Numbered from the stretch's first letter, positions 1 to 14,935 are shown. The stretch is DNA of 64,000 nt from Chionis minor (GCA_013398295.1 VZSF01006754.1:61073-125072); one strand, 5' to 3'. Numbers and translations are program-made. Notes: generated by a model from the sequence alone, not told the origin.

Positions 1-2740
1 TTCCTTTTTCCTTTCACTGGCTGATGCTGCTTCATTAATTCTGTGGCATTATGTCAATTCTCATCAATGACAAGCATTTTCTAGCCATCACACACCTCCC
101 TGTCTAAACAGGCTGTGCTGCTCCCCGAGACATGGGATGCTGAACTGCTCAGCAGTAGGAAAATGCACTTCCTGCAAGACTAGCATTGCGGGATTTCTGC
201 TACAAAAAGTGCGATATAACTCCTTATGTATTCATTTGAGCCTGCACCTTCCTGCAAAAAACACACATGCTGCATGCCTGGAGACTGACTGGTCTTCCTC
301 TAGGGTCTCCTCTGCTGTCTTCTGCCAGCAATCAGGGAAGGGCAAGGGGGACAGGATCAGTAGCCTTCAGTTTCCCTGAAATAGTTCTTTATCTGGGAAC
401 TGTCCTGTTAGGCTGCTTTGGTCTCTCTGGTCTCTGCTGGGAGCCCACTCAGCAAATACACTGGAGAAGCTGAAAGTATCAAAAAGCATATGAATTACAG
501 CAGCTGTAGGTTTCTGATCGTTTCATTCTCTGTGAGATTTTTGTAAGCTGGAAGTCTGGATGAGCACAAGCTGCTTGGCTCAGACACAACATTTTGTCTG
601 GTCAGCTGCTTGGCAGGAAGAGGCTAGGGTGCTGGTTTTGGGAGGCAAATGCCTGCTCCAGCTGCTGAAAAGAGCTTGCTTCTCCTCCTCACTTGATCCA
701 GAAGGGGGGTCTGGAAGTCAGGCCAGTGGAAAAGGGTGCTTCAAGCTTACCGGAGCCCACCAAAAGTATGAAAAGATGATGTGGAGAGGAAAAATCCTTA
801 CAGATTTGCTCAGGTAGTCTTAATGTCTGGTTCTGGAACCACCACTGGAGATGACCAAAGGTTTGGCTAGTCTTGTACTGACCTTTATGTGCATGGGAAT
901 GGAAGCAAAATGCCAAATGAGATAGGATGTGAGAAGAAGGGGAAGAAAAAAGTACTTGTGCATAGCAAGAGGAGAAAAACAAACTGAGCCTTGGTGGGAG
1001 TGTGCGTTATTTGTTAGACATTGCTGTCTGATTTTAAGAGTCACAAGCCTAAGCACTAAAACCACCATGGAGTCATCACAGAGTTGCAAACCCAGCCTGC
1101 ACTGCTAAATGAGTATTTCGGCAAACTTCCCAGTATTCATGAGTGGCACCACATAACTCACATGCCAGGCTGGGATGAGAACTCGTCACAATTGCTGTAA
1201 GGCACATAGGCACTGGAGCTCCCTGGAGGATGATGATCCCATTTCACGGCAGCTCTTGAGGTCTCAAAATGAGTTCCCTCTGCCTGAAATGAAAGCAGCA
1301 TCTTTCAGATGTTTAAAAAAAATGGAATTTTGTTGAAATGTCTATTTTGGGATTAAAATCTGAAGCCTTTTCAGGACAGGGGGCATATTGTACTGCACAA
1401 GGCACTGGCAGGGAGGATGAGACACCCTGGTTCTCATCTCCACTCCCCTGGAGGCATGGGTGCAGTTTGCTACCCCAGTAACTGTGAACACACCAAGCTC
1501 AGCAAGAACACCCCTGTGGCTACAGTGCCACCGAGCCAGAGAGACAGCATGAGGTTTGACACGTAACTCCTCCATACTACTAACTTGGAAAGGGAAGAAG
1601 GGGAATAAAGAGTTGAACTCACCCAAATAAAGCTATTAAGGATTTGGCAGAGTATCAGGCATCCTCTGGCTTGCTAGCACCCCCATCTGGTCTGTCATCA
1701 CTGTCTCCCCTTCCAAACCAACGCCGATTCCCAGGGATGCACTGGCGCCTACCAAGGCAACAGGTTGTGTCTGGAACGTCCCAGCTCTGGCCTCCTCTGC
1801 CTACAGACAGCTCTCCTCCTGTTTGCCCCTGACATGAAGAGCCTCTCACTGGAGGATGTGGAGGTGCATATTTTATTCAGTTTTCCATGAACTCTGTCTA
1901 AGTCAAAGTGATTTGTGCCTGCAGAGGCATCCCAGACAGCAAGAAGCCCCAACTTCTGACAGTGGGCAGCAGCCCATCCAAGGACAAGCAAGGCCCTCAG
2001 CAGCAGTGCCTATCCCTCTGGTTCCTGCTACCCCCTGCACAGAGCAGAGCTCTCAGACTCACACCAGGATGCTCCAGAGGAGGAGCAAACAGGCTGGAAA
2101 CCTGGCAGCTAGTTGATCGCATTGGCTTCACTTGTATCTCTTCATAAGCCACCAGCTCAGCTAGACAGAAGGCTGTTTTCCTATTTATTTAATAATTCAA
2201 GTGAAAGGCATCTTCTGGGAAGCCTATTTTTCTTGTTTACCAAATGAGGTTACAATATTCAGCTGTTTGCCTAAAGATTTGAGCCATGCTGCTCACTGCA
2301 GTGTCAGAACCTAGACTGAGTTGGGAGTGGATGCAAGGTCATGCTGAAAGAAATGAGACATACATGCACCATCTACACATGATGTTAAAACAAGCTGCAC
2401 GCAGGAAGGCAGCCATTTCCCTTCTGCTGTGCCCAGCAGTAGGGCATGGCATGAAGCCTCTGTGATCCTGCATTCAGCCCAGGTCTCCATTCCTGGGTTA
2501 GTACCCTCAAGAAGGAGTTGGGGCGCTCTGCTCCACCTATGCTTCATTGCCAGGGCTGAGGACCACCTGCAGTAATGAAGCACACAACACCTGACAGCAC
2601 AACCCATGGCTCCTGCTGCAAAACATCTTAATGCTTTCATTTTCATTGCAGAGGGGAAAAGTGCTCATGTGCCTCTTTCAAATTAGAAGCAAGGAGAGAG
2701 ACTGGGAACGCTGTGGTTTTGAAGATTCAGCCTCGCATAT
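1..2740. other. non-coding, no gene seen
   Basis: This is unique-looking vertebrate sequence of mixed composition. Open frames on both strands are short (none above about 100 codons), overlap each other and lack recognisable motifs, so I treat them as chance. I see no CpG island and no repeat family here until a CR1 tail begins near 2741. Confidence 0.7.
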
Positions 2741-2859
2741 GATGAGCAACCTGATCTAGTTGAAGACATCCCTACTCATTGCATGGGAGGTTGGACTAGC
2801 TGACATTTAAAGGTCCCTTCCAACCCAAACTATTCTATGATTCTATAATCTATGATTTC
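2741..2859 (+). mobile_element. CR1 LINE 3' end fragment (5'-truncated)
   Basis: About 120 bp match the extreme 3' end of avian CR1 retrotransposons as I know them. A 'gcaacctgatctagt' segment is followed by a 'ggaggttggactagctgac' stretch, the block 'aggtcccttccaaccc' (2811-2826), and the terminal repeats 'attctatgattctat' with a degenerate further copy to about 2859. CR1 ends in short octamer-like repeats rather than poly(A), so this tail marks the plus strand as sense. Everything upstream of the last ~100 bp is missing, the usual outcome of abortive target-primed reverse transcription. No reading frame of the element survives. Confidence 0.9.
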
Positions 2860-5800
2860 TGGGCATGTAGTGCTGGCAGTACCAGGCGGGGTCCTGTTAA
2901 ACATGGCACTTGCTCTGCCCTGGATGAGGATGTGCACTCCATGAAGGTCCACAGCATGCTCCAGTGGCAGTTGCAGTTTCAGATTAAACAGTTTCATTAC
3001 AAAATGCTGCATGGTTAAGGCTGAAACATTTCATGCGTGGTGACTGAGGTTTGATGGACTTCTGCCAAGGCAGGGAGGGACATCCTGCAGGGTCTCTAGA
3101 AACACTGTGCAGGCAACAGCCGAGGAGCTTCCTGCTTGTCAGAAACTTTGCTTATGTCAGAGACAGCCCCAAACCCAAGTTTCATAACAGCATTGCTTCC
3201 TACCATCTGGAAAATACTATTTTTCAGCTCTTCTCTGCTGTAACTCATTTCAAGGCTAGCTCTCCCATTGCAGTGACCACAAACTAGCTGCAAAATGACT
3301 CCCTCCTGCTCTGAGTTGCCATACTCCGAGGAAAACACATCAAGGAAATTCTACCATGGGCCTGCACAAAAGGAAGACCTGCTCTAGCACCAGCTCCTCA
3401 GAAAGGGTAAATCAGCAGAGTTCAATTGATACAAAACCAGTTAACCCATTTATTGCATTGTTCAGTGGAAAGACACCCTCTCTCCAGACCTGCGTTTCCT
3501 GCACAACAGGCATGCTCTGGCATGGGCAGAAAAACTTATAGCTTGGAAGAGCACCTTGTTCCACATCATCCCACAGAGCCTTGATTGCACTCCCAGGATT
3601 GTCCTCCCCAATGCTGAGGCAAATCCTCTGAGCCATGAGACACAACATGACAAAAGGGAGTTTAGAACAGAAGGAACATGGGATCCATCTTTGCTTTCTG
3701 GTTTCTAATACTTGAAGGTAGGCTCAAGTCACACACTACAGTGATCTTTCAAGCTGACCACAGGTTATCTTCTTCCATGGAAGCAAATTGTCCAACAGCC
3801 TTTTGCCTCCATATCCTGCCACTATCCCTTGTACAAAATGCATGGAGTGACTCTCTGCACCCTGCTGGAGAGCAGCTCCTCAGGCAAAGCACAGACCTGA
3901 CCCCTGAAAGAGTTTTACTCTGCTAATGAGGACACTCAATCAACCCCAGCACAGACACCTGAGCTAAGAGTCTCAGCTGGGAATGGCATCCTGTCTAAGA
4001 GGACTGTGACCTACAGCCGGTACGGAGCACTTTCAAATTCCCGCCCCCCTCCAATGCCCGTGTATGACTTTGTCTCTGGCCACATCTAGAGTCTCAGACA
4101 GGAGAGACATCTCAGCACAGTGCAGCAGACAGGGACCTGCCCTGGGCATTCAGAGGGACAGCACGGCAGTGGGTGGATGCTCAGCTCAGGCATCCCCCTG
4201 CCCTCCAGACGGCAAAGTTGGGGCTTCAGCGGGGCAAGGCTTGTAAGAAAATTCTGACTTGGGCCTCCCCAGCTCCATCATTTGGCAGGTCTCCATCAAG
4301 AGCAGCAGTTCAGTGCAACTAAATTGAAGCAACCCTGAGAGTGTGCAGTTTATGTATTTCTAGATCATTAAGCCTTCTCCTAGTGACAGTGTTTAAAAGA
4401 CACAATGACGTTTCATTCCTCCCCTCCCTCCTCCTTGGTGTTTGGCTCTTGAAAATTAAAAGATAAGCTTTGTAAATCTTACAGAGAAGAGGGAACTGTC
4501 ACTTTAGTTTTAGAAGAAAAGCCAGCAAAGAAAGAAAATTCTTCTTTTGGCAGAGGAGAAAAAATCCATTATTAAAGGCTTAGAGACAAAGGCTCTCAAC
4601 ACAATTAAAGGCAAACCTAAGCCTTTGAAAGCAGAGGGCATGACATTGGAATATACACAAGAAGTAGAGATGAAAGCCTCCATTGTAGCACTGTTGAATA
4701 AGTTAAAAAAAAAAAAGAAATTTCAATGGATGCATTTGCCTAAACCAAACTAGATGAGAAACTTACTAGAGAAGGGCTGGAGTCTTCCCATGTGTTTGCA
4801 CAATGCCGAGAGCCGCTGTGCTCAGTCTTAATTAGGATCCTGGGGCATTACTAGAATAACTTGTGGAGAGAGGGTCACAACGTTCATTAATCGGAAAGAA
4901 AACAGGGCTCCAGTATTTTCTGTGGGAAATTTTGCACCTGGGAAACCTAATCTTTCTTTCCAGCCTGTTGATCTGAAGCAAAAAATGTTTTGATTTGACA
5001 TTGTCAAGGCATTTGTTTTGTGGGAGAGCTTGCTGAGGATGCAGTGCTGCACTCAGGTGTGCAGCCACAGGTGGCTTTCCGCCCAGCGGTGGTCGGAAGA
5101 TGTGTCCATCTCCAGAAGGCACTGAGCTGAGTAATCCTGGCTCTGACAGCCTCTAAACTAAGAGCACCAGATCCAAGGAAAACCCACGTCTGGGATATCA
5201 GAAACACACTGTTCTTGGAGGACTTTGCTCCTAGCAGGTAGTAAAAGCTCTCCTTTGCTCTCACACCCTATACCTCCAATCAGCAGCACCATGAGCCAAA
5301 CACTCACCATAAGATGCTCCCAACCAGAGTGCAAATGTCAGACTCCTTGCTGCCATTTGTGAAAGTCTGCGCTGGTGATGGACCACCACCATTCAGTAAA
5401 ATCATGATTTTGCCATCCATCCTCTGCTGCAGCTGCCCAAAGCCAGGTCAGGCTTGACCCTAAATGGCTGCACCATGCTGGGAAGGTGATGACTTCTGCT
5501 ACCTTAAGATCTGTCTCTTCTCTGAGAGGCTCAGATGTCTTTATAGGAGAGCAGCTCCCTCTTCTCTGTGGATCAGCATGGGCTAGAACAGCTTGTGTGT
5601 CTCTGGAGGGGGATGGTCCTACACAAGTGGCAACCATCTTCCCCTGCCTGCTGCGTCAACATGGGCAGCCTACTTTTTTATTAATGCTGGTTTTAACCTA
5701 GGGCTCTGTAGGAAGGGCAAAAGATACTTTATACAAAAACTCAGCATCTTTATTGTGAGGTTAGAGATGGAGACAGTATGGTAAGGATGGTGCCCAAGGT

Positions 5801-7965
5801 CACTCAGGGAGCTGCCAATAGGAGCTGAACATGCAGAACATTTCACAGTTTGTTTTCCTTACTCACACTGGGGCTGTGCTGGCATCTTTTCCTCTCATGG
5901 GAAGGAAGGTCTATCATTACAGCTAGCTGGCGGTTTAATCCTGTTTTAATTCTCCTCTCCAGGGATGCTCCTGCGATAGGTGATCCTGTTTTGGGGTGAC
6001 CTGGGTTTCTTCTACACAGAACAAAGACAAGGGAAGGCAGGAGCCGTGCCAGGCATGCTTACCTCCTGCCTGTAGCCAAAGGACACCCCTTTGATGGTGG
6101 TGAGACCTTGGGGAGCTGCAATGGGCTGTTCCAGAGAAGGTGCCACATTCCCAAGCCCAAGCTGGGGGATCAGTCCTTCCACTCAGTCTACCATCTGCTC
6201 TAAAAACCCCTGAGGGTTTACCCATTAATGTTAACTCATAGCGCAATCTCCAATGAAACCAGTTATGTGTTTGCAAGGAAAAAGGCAGCTCGTTCCACTT
6301 AGGGCATTGAGCGGCTTCCTGCTAATATTGACTGCATTTGTCACATACAAACCAGATGACTAAGGGCTGAAAGATTATCTTGCTACTTGTCCCTCCAGCC
6401 TAGATTTCTTGATCACCTTTGTCTATGGCAAACTGGAGCCCTCTTTTTTTAAGGATACTTGTCCATCACGAACAGCCAAACAATTAAGCCAGGCAGCCTC
6501 TGCTATCCAGCCATGGATACCAAAGCAGATAAGAGACAATTCACTGTCCTCCAATCTGAAAATAACAGCAGGGTCTGTGGACAGTTTTAGCTTCTTTTTT
6601 TCGTATGTTTTCCATTGGTTGGTTTTGTCACCAAGGAGACCAAATTCCTACACTCGGTGTTTTAGACGCTCACCAGAACATAAATCCATGCTTCTGTGCC
6701 AATGGCCATCACAGCATAATTACATAAGCTACGTGTTGTGCTTGCGAGCTATAGTTTTGCTCACTGTATGTGTGATCAGCCGTGTGGTTATGTCCACCCA
6801 AAGGGGAAAACAACATCCTTCAGGTCTGCTCTAAGCCCAAGTTCCTCCTAGCATCATGGCCAGGAGTTGCCTTGAATCTGAAGTTTCCTGCTGCATGTTC
6901 TTCATACCTGCATAGAAAGCCCTGCATAAAACACACCAGTACATTACACAAAGGAAAATAAATTCTGTTGTGCTTCTGCAACAGCAGCTGAGGTGCAAAT
7001 TCAGAAAGTACTGGTGTAACCAGGGCACTTGGGTTCCTGTCCTTGATCAGGGGCAATGGCTCTCTGTATACACTAATCCTGCTTTCCCCCTGACTTTTTT
7101 CCCTCCTCCCTCTCAACACCGCTCCTAAGAGTGGGATCAGTTTTCAAAGCACTAAACAGCAGCACCATTTGATGGTGTTAATGGGAATTCTGTGCCCAGG
7201 ACACCTTTCAGAGCACACGCTGAGTTTTTACCAAGTCCCCCAGGACACAGACTGTCTTATGTTGTTTGTACAATGCCTGTCATGCTGGTCTCCATCTCCA
7301 TAGTAATCCAAAGAAGCAAATACCTGACTGGAAAATGTGAGGCAAAGCTCCTGCCCATCTCAGTGGGACAACGATATGGACCAGGCAAAGCAACATCCAC
7401 TGCTGGCTGTTAAATTCATCTGGGGTGATGCAGCAGAAAACTAGGTCAATGGCCATGGGTCAAAGATGCCATCAGGGCTTTCACAGCTGTGAAATCTCAA
7501 TGCAAGGCAAACCCATGTCAGGTCACTTATATAAATGGTTACCTAATGATGTGTCTTCCCATATCTGCATCACAGGGAACTGATACGCAGAAGAGTTGGC
7601 TCTGGTAACACGTTGTGGAAGACTTGTCAGGAGAAATTCACAATCCTGAATGCTGAAGGCTTCAGAGGTGAAGGCACTGCCTCTCTGAGTCCCCGCAAAC
7701 TGGCCCAAAGGAGCGTCCATGAGAAAGCCAGGCAGCAAGCTGTCGTGCTGTTCAGCAGACAGACGCCTCCCCCCCCACTGCTCAGTATCTCTAGATTTGA
7801 CCTGCTAACCTTTCAAAGTACAGTCTAAACACATCAGGTCTTCCAGGATGATTTTTTACATCATCCCCCATACTGTCCTTTTCTGGAATCACCAACAAAG
7901 CCGTTTCTTGAAGCAACAGCTGTTTTACATGATCTTATTTTCAAGCCAGCTCCTTAACAGATATT

Positions 7966-8050
7966 CCCCTCCCCTCCTTCACACACACTCACACCCTACC
8001 CCACCCCCCCCTAATTTTATCTGTGTTACTGCTCCATCTGGTCCCCCCCG
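7966..8050. repeat. C-rich / pyrimidine-rich low-complexity tract
   Basis: The plus strand carries 'cccctcccctccttc', then CA-rich sequence, runs of 4, 8 and 7 C, and intervening T-rich stretches. It is low-complexity sequence, not a defined microsatellite, because no unit repeats more than a few times. The complementary strand is G-rich. Confidence 0.7.
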
Positions 8051-9727
8051 TTCTTGGAGGAATGCCAGTACCTCATAGGAAAGAAACCCACCTCTCTTCA
8101 GTTTGGCATTGTTGGGATAACATGAGTAGGCGGCGGCAGCATCTGCATTCATTTCCAGTTCTGATTCTGGACTGTCCCAGGAGGCTTTGAGCAGCTCTGA
8201 GGCCGAGCTCTTTCTTTACTGCCCAATGAAGGAGGTCTCCATGGCAGTGCAGCTTGGCTGAGACAACTGCATATAGTATCTGAGCATCTCCGTTTTTCCC
8301 ATGGAGAAGTCTGAGGTACGGTGGGGGGCTGATATCTACAGCAAAAATATCTAGAAGTGAAGAAGGTGACAGTGTATGGAAAAGACATTCTACTGGGGTT
8401 TTAACCCATTTGCAGATTTGAGGCATTCCTTTCATTCTGCTCTTCTCCCCCCAAAAAAAGAAATATACAGACTTCTAAAGACACTGATGAAGGTAGCAGG
8501 AAGTCCTGCAATATTTCTCTGTAATCCACTGTGTTCTGGATGTGACTGTTTCTCGCCTGTTGAACAGAGGAGACACGCTGCACCAACTCTGGTTTCCTGC
8601 TCCATTCTGGTCCTGAGCACTGTCAAATGCAGCAGCACCTTTTTTTTTTTTTGAGGAGTGGGGACAGGGTACACTGGCTAAACATTTTCTGGTCCTCAGG
8701 CCTGTCTCAGATAACCACTCAGAGCCTTGCTAGAAGGAATCAATTTAGAAGCCTAAATTTCAGAGCTGTCATATCAGACAAGTATCCTGGAAAACATCAG
8801 GAAGCCTGGTCCAGGATGAAGTAAAGGCTCTTGGGCACTTCACATTGTTGCTGGTACATTTGAGGAAAAGTTCTTTTGTTTTAAGGACAATAGCTTGCTT
8901 GCCTCTAGGGACCCTAGTGTGAGCTCCTTCCTTGCCTGTGTTACAGCCCAGGAACCAAAAAACAAAGAACAAACTGAGGAAAGAACGACAAGCAACCCCA
9001 GGAAAGGGTGGGTTTGTGCTCCCCTGAGCACGGGCTTTGTTAGGGAGGTGGTGAGGTCCTGGCAGAGGGGCTTTTCCCTATGGATGTCAGCCATCTAACC
9101 CACGCAGGTCCAGCCTGCCAGGCAGCAAACCTGTGGTAAAGAACAATACCCCCCTGTACTGACTTGGCATCCCATGGTGGGGATGGGTTTTCTTGTTCAC
9201 AGGCTACAGGTTGATGAGACCCATATGGGACAGGGCTGCAAAACATGCAGAGGCCAGGAGCATCCCAGGGAACTGCAGCCCTGAAAGCAAGCATGGGCAG
9301 GCTCCACTTGCCTCTCATCTGCACGGCACTGATTCCACTGCTCCTGTGAGCGGGCTCTCTTCATCCAGCTCCTGTCCTTAGCTGCCTAATCAGAGGAGAC
9401 AGCAAAGAGACTCACACTGGCAGGCGTCCTCCTGAGAGCGTGGCCGTGCCTGCAAGGGAAGCGTCCCCACAGTGGGCGATGATCCAGGAAGGCAGGGGCT
9501 GCCCAGGCAGGTGAGGATGCAGCTGGCTTATGACTCCGCTGCACTGTCTTCCTAGGGGTCACCTCCTGCAGCAGGACAGTGATTTTCTTTTAGAGATTAG
9601 CTCAGCCCAGAAGGTCTCAGGTTCATTCAAAAGTACAGAAGCTAGGTCTTCTTAAGACTGAAAAAGAATTATCTTGTGCTTAGAAAGACACAGTGACGCC
9701 AGTTGCTCTTTTCTTCAAATGCAGTAT

Positions 9728-9767
9728 CCCCCCCCAACCCTGCCCCACTCTGCACACACACACATTT
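9728..9767. repeat. C-run plus (CA) short tract
   Basis: A run of eight C followed by 'aaccctgccccactctg' and a (CA)5-6 stretch ending in T5. This is simple low-complexity sequence with no sign of a functional element. Confidence 0.65.
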
Positions 9768-12700
9768 TTAGGTCCGGTTTAAAGGATTTCTGTGTGAAGT
9801 GCACAAATCATGGTCATCAGCAAGGCCTCAGATTCCCTGTGCCTCCCCACCCTGGCAGTGGGGCACAGTTCAGGAATTCATAGAGCTCCAGTGCTTTAAT
9901 CCATAGGCAAGTTAGCCTTTAAATAAGTTCACTGGCTTGGCTCTTCCAGGCTCTGGACAGACATAGAGCCAGGCTGCAGAAGGCGGTTCAAAATCTGTCA
10001 CCTGTTAGGAAAGATTAAAAGCCCAGAAAAAGCCTTTTCTCAGAGATACCCAGTGCAGTTTTGTAGAGCGAGGGGGAGAAATCCTGATACAGAGTCAACA
10101 GCAAAGACCTGGGAGGGACCAAGCAGGCTCTTTACCCTGGAACAGCTCTGCACTGCAAACTGTCCCCAGATCCCTGTCTTTTGCTCCCCTCCGGTTTGTG
10201 TACACAAGCAGGAGCATGCAAGATGCCTCTCTGCTACCTTGTGCAAGCCCAGCTTCCTGAGGAACAGGATTTATTTGTATTTTCAGGAGCTGAACAACAG
10301 AACTGCTGAACTTTTTCCTGAAAAGCAATTCATTGAGGTTTTTTGCTTGCTGCCTGAACTAAGCTGTATAGTAAATGCAGCCTGGCTGCAGGGAAGATTT
10401 TTGCGTGGGGAGATGAGAGAGGGATTTCAGATCTGCAGTGAGTCAAGGGGCAGATGAAAGCAAGCTCACTAGTTGGAGAAATAAAACTCCTGATGCAACA
10501 AAACAGTGGAGATAATCTATCCCTTTTTAAAGGGTATCAGGAAACAGGAATGGAGCTTAGACAGCCAGAGTGTAAATAGTTGGGTGAAACATGACAGAGA
10601 GATGAATGGTTATATTTACAAAGTCTAGTTGCATAGTGAGAAGATCCGTGGCTCCAGATGCTAAATTCGTGCCCCAGTCTTGATGTCCAGTCCCACAGCC
10701 TGCTGAAGGGAATGAAGTGGCTTGCATCCACTTCCACAAGCCTTGGATCAGAGATTAACAGCCCTCTGCACCACTGATAGTTGCTCGTGGGGAGCCAATC
10801 AAAATTAATTAGATTGTAGGAAGCTTCTTTCTCCAAGAGAGAGGAAAAGCATCTGCCTAGTTTGGGACTCCAGCATCCTTCAATGCCACCAGTCGAGTTT
10901 AGCTGAGTTCAAGGCACAAGTTACTCTTGGTCAGCCATGCTGCCATAACCTAGAGCTCTGCTCCACTCCGCAAGTGTGCTTTCTCCCACCCAGCATATAC
11001 ATTAAATCTGTCAGGACAGAGCTGTTTTCCAAGTGCCAATGCTTTTGCCCCCAGCTCACATGCACAGTGCTGTACTAAAGCTCGACCAGCGTACTGGTAC
11101 TGAGCAACAGCAGTCACAGAGGCTGTTACACTGCACCTTGCTTCCCTAATAACCACTACAAGCAGTTATTTCAGAGGACTTTTGGCTTGGATATTTCTTC
11201 AATATCCATATTTCTTCATCGTCTCAACAGCTGCGTTGCCTGCATTTTTTTGCATTTTGTCTCGGACATCTCCACTGATGGAGAGGTTTTGGAGAGGCTG
11301 GTGTGTCTCCAGCAGATTCACCTTTTTCTTCAGTACCCTCACTGAAATGAGCTGTTGTTTTAGCAAGACAAGCGTACTAAGGCTCCAGGTGTATCAGTAT
11401 GCTGACTGGCTTAAGAGCAGATAATGCTGCCTGTGTGCAGACAGCACCAGTTTGAGATGCTGGAAGTGACTTGGCTGCTTCCCCTTTTACACCTCAGGAA
11501 CTACCTAAAGAAATCTTTGCTCCTGTCAAACTCTTCTTTCCTCTGTCTGCCCTTTTCAGCTGGTATCTGGCACGCCTCATCCTTCTCTGATCAAGGTCCC
11601 TCATTTATCCAGCACCAGCCACTTTGATCTGTCCTTTGTGGTCTCCCTGGAAGGTATTTATTTAGCCGGATGCCCCCTACCTTGGTGGGAGAGAATTGCT
11701 CCTTCTCCTGGTCCACCAGCTTCATGGGTCAAACCTTGACCCTCTCCCATGGAGATGCTTCTGTTCAGGTGCATGGGGAGGCCGTGAGGGAAGGGGCAGA
11801 ACTGAGAGCATCTCCCACACATGCAGCAGTGCTGGTGGTTCACAGGTGGATAGCATGCCAGCACCACCCCACGACAAGGAGCAGCAATGAGCCCTGTTTG
11901 GGCTCCTGTTGGCTCTGCAGCTTCCCCTTACATCAAATAGTGTTAAAAAGAGAAACGTGTGCAGTGTATAGGCATATTCCTACACCCATCCCTTGCTAGG
12001 AGGGTTGCATCTGCCTTCCATTCTTGGCAGCTCCCTACAGACAGTCTTAGGTCTTGGACCAGTCTTTGACAATATCAACCCTTTTATCACTAGATCACAT
12101 GCATCACACAGGGCATTAAAGCAAGTTCCTGTTGCTGACACCTCATGCCAAAGCATGCACATGCAATACAATCATTCAAAAGGAAATTTAGTCTTCATAT
12201 GATCCATACCAAGCAGTCGCACAAAACACCTGCAGAAATGCAGCCCCAAGTCTTGCACATGGGGATCCACAAGCAGCGACATCAACCAGGGCCACCCTTG
12301 CTGCCTGCTGCCTGCTGCTCAGCTGTACAAGGCAGAGTGCTCCTTTCCTTTGAACCACTCCTGAACATTATTTGTGCTCCACATGAAGCATGACTCATTG
12401 ATGGATTAGCCCAGATCTGTCACACAGCAAGGCAATACGGCAGAAAACCAAAAGACCAATACAGTTGTGCAGAGAAAGACCCCAGCACGTGGAGTGGGGA
12501 AGTAATCCTTCCTCTCTATAGGACCCTGGTAATTGCATCTGGATTGCATTGAGCTTGTGGCAGGCCATTCCCAGAAAGGCTGACAAACCAGAGCAAGCTC
12601 AAAGCTGATTAACAACACACAACCAGGGTCTGGAGGGATTGATTTATGTGGAGGGATTCACAGAGTTCAATAAGGCTTGCTCAGCCAAGTTATGATTAAA

Positions 12701-14879
12701 GGAGAGAACAGCCTGGAAATACCTGTGGGCTAAAAATCTGATGACCCATCATTGTGGGTCTGCCCAGAGGTTAACCTGAAAGCCTGGAGATAATGAAATA
12801 TGCCACGTATCAAGGCGAGCCTGCACCAGGCTCAGCCCTGCTGAGGACTGAATGCACACGCAGCAGCAGTGCTCATGGTTCAGAGCATGACCCAAGTGGC
12901 AAAGCAATATGGCCAAGATGGGGAGGACCCCTTGTGCAGTTCCAGAGGGGCTACATAGCTGTGTGAAGCCATCAGAGAGGGAGGATTGCCTTTCCTGTAG
13001 GAGAGCAAGGAGTTGGAGAGGAGCGAGGCATTGGCTGTTGTGAAGCTCCCTAACAGACCACAACTTGGGGTTCTCCTGGCTTTCCATCCTCATGTGTTGT
13101 CCCATTGAGCAGCTGGCCAGCTGCAGATCGGTGCTGCCTGCTCCAAACCAATAGCATCAGCAAGGCTTGAGAGAGCCCAACAGCTAACACTGCGCAGGGC
13201 TGCCTCTCCCCAGCAACCGATTCAATTTGCAGAGTGATTCAGCAATGTATTGATTTAACTATCTGCAGACAAATGACCTCTTCTGTGGGCCACACTTTTT
13301 AGTGGAGGGTGGCTTTGGTCTTCTGCATTAATACTTTAATAGATTTACTGTGTAGTCGTTTCACCTCAGCAGAGGGAGGGAGATAAGGGCAGGGACAGAG
13401 AGAGGCAGGAGGGGGTTTGGAGCAGAGCACAGGCTGGGAGGTTTGTGTTTTCTCCAAGCAGGCAATGAAATTAAGGTTTTTCAATATAAAGAGGCACCAC
13501 TTCCTACTGGTCTTCAATTCACATTTGCTCAACACTGCCCCAAGAGCAACCCACTTGTCTAGACTTCTCCAGCCTGCAGCTCAGAGGACTGTGAGGGACC
13601 GAGATGCAATGGTAGCAGACACCAACCTGGACTATGCTGGGGCAACAGCCCCAGCATCCTGTGGGTTAAATGGGGAACACACCTCACCCAGACAGCTATC
13701 CTGCTCTTGTTCAGCAGCATGAGAATCCCTAGCAGAGGTTGGGGCTGCAGATCATGTTTTCCAAAAACAGTTACCCATTTTTTCCTGTACACACGCAAGC
13801 AGCACGCAAACCATAAGCCAGGACCTAAATTGTTATCAGTCATTGCAGCCGTAGAGGAATCCACACTGATTTACCCCAGCTGGGAGCAGGCATCTCTGAA
13901 CTGGAAATATTTCATCACCACATGGCTACTGTGATTCTTAAAAACACTGTCTTGCACCACAAGGGATCATCTGTATCCCAAATCCAAACACACTGTATTA
14001 TTCTCTGCATCAGCAGCCAATCGCTTTTCACTATGAACTTTCAGACCCTGTGACATAGCTCTGTCTTGCCTCCTGCCAGTCTATAACCAGGACAGTACAA
14101 GAAGGGGAACGGCTGTGTTCTGCAAGGAGTGACCATCAATAGTATACCATGCAGACGCGATATGTCAGCCCGAACGACCAGTTTAGCCCTGCCTCTGTTT
14201 CTCGATAATCTCACATATGCCACTATACGGAATTACTCCTCCAAGGAGTCCATTTTCAACATTAAAAAAGTGTTTAGTTTTTTCAGACTGTTCCTTCTTG
14301 AGCTCCCACAGGCCTCCTTCTCCCCATGGGATCAAGCAGCCTCATCTTCTCTGCATTATGGAAGGGATCCTAAGCTGCTTTTCTTTTCCCCCAAAGTGTG
14401 AATCTACCACCAAACTCAGAGGCAGTTGACGACTTCCAATGTAATAACCTTAATTTCTCAAACCACTTATAGGTACCAGCTACTGCCATATGCCCTGCAG
14501 GCCTGGCCATCAAGCAAATAAGCTTCGATGGAAAAAATGAAGCAGGAGCTCTGTGACTATAGAGGCTTAAGTCATCTTGAGAGAGGATGGCCTTGCCCCC
14601 AGCCCTTTCCTTACACTGAACTAAGTATGGTTTCTTGCACCCAGGACAAAACTACACCATCCAGCCCCGTTGCAACAAACACTACTTGGAAGGTCACAAC
14701 CCAATGGCCACTGACATAATGGCAGCATCTCAAAACTGTGCAGTTCATTCCAGCTCTTCATTCAAAGCCAGTCTGTGCATTAACACAAGTCACTCTGCAG
14801 CTCAAGAACAAGGCACTGGGCATGGGGGAATCCCATCTCTACCCCACTCTCTTAAGAAAACCTAGAAGTTTGTAGGAGA

Positions 14880-14935
14880 GCTTTAATAAAAAAGAAAAAA
14901 AACACACCACAAAACCAAAACACAAAACCTAAAAA
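14880..14935. repeat. A/C-rich low-complexity tract
   Basis: The plus strand is almost entirely A and C, with units such as 'aaaacc', 'ccaaaa' and 'cacaaa'. Similar A/C tracts recur in this window near 27120, 37388 and 59684, with the T/G counterpart at 62001. Degenerate AAACC-like tracts of this kind are low-complexity sequence; no coding or RNA feature coincides. Confidence 0.7.

Noticed and set aside
4547..4753. Lysine-rich 68-codon frame (possible gene fragment)
   Set aside because: It starts at TTG, ends in an A-run coding for polylysine, and resembles no protein I know. A-rich composition explains the lysines.
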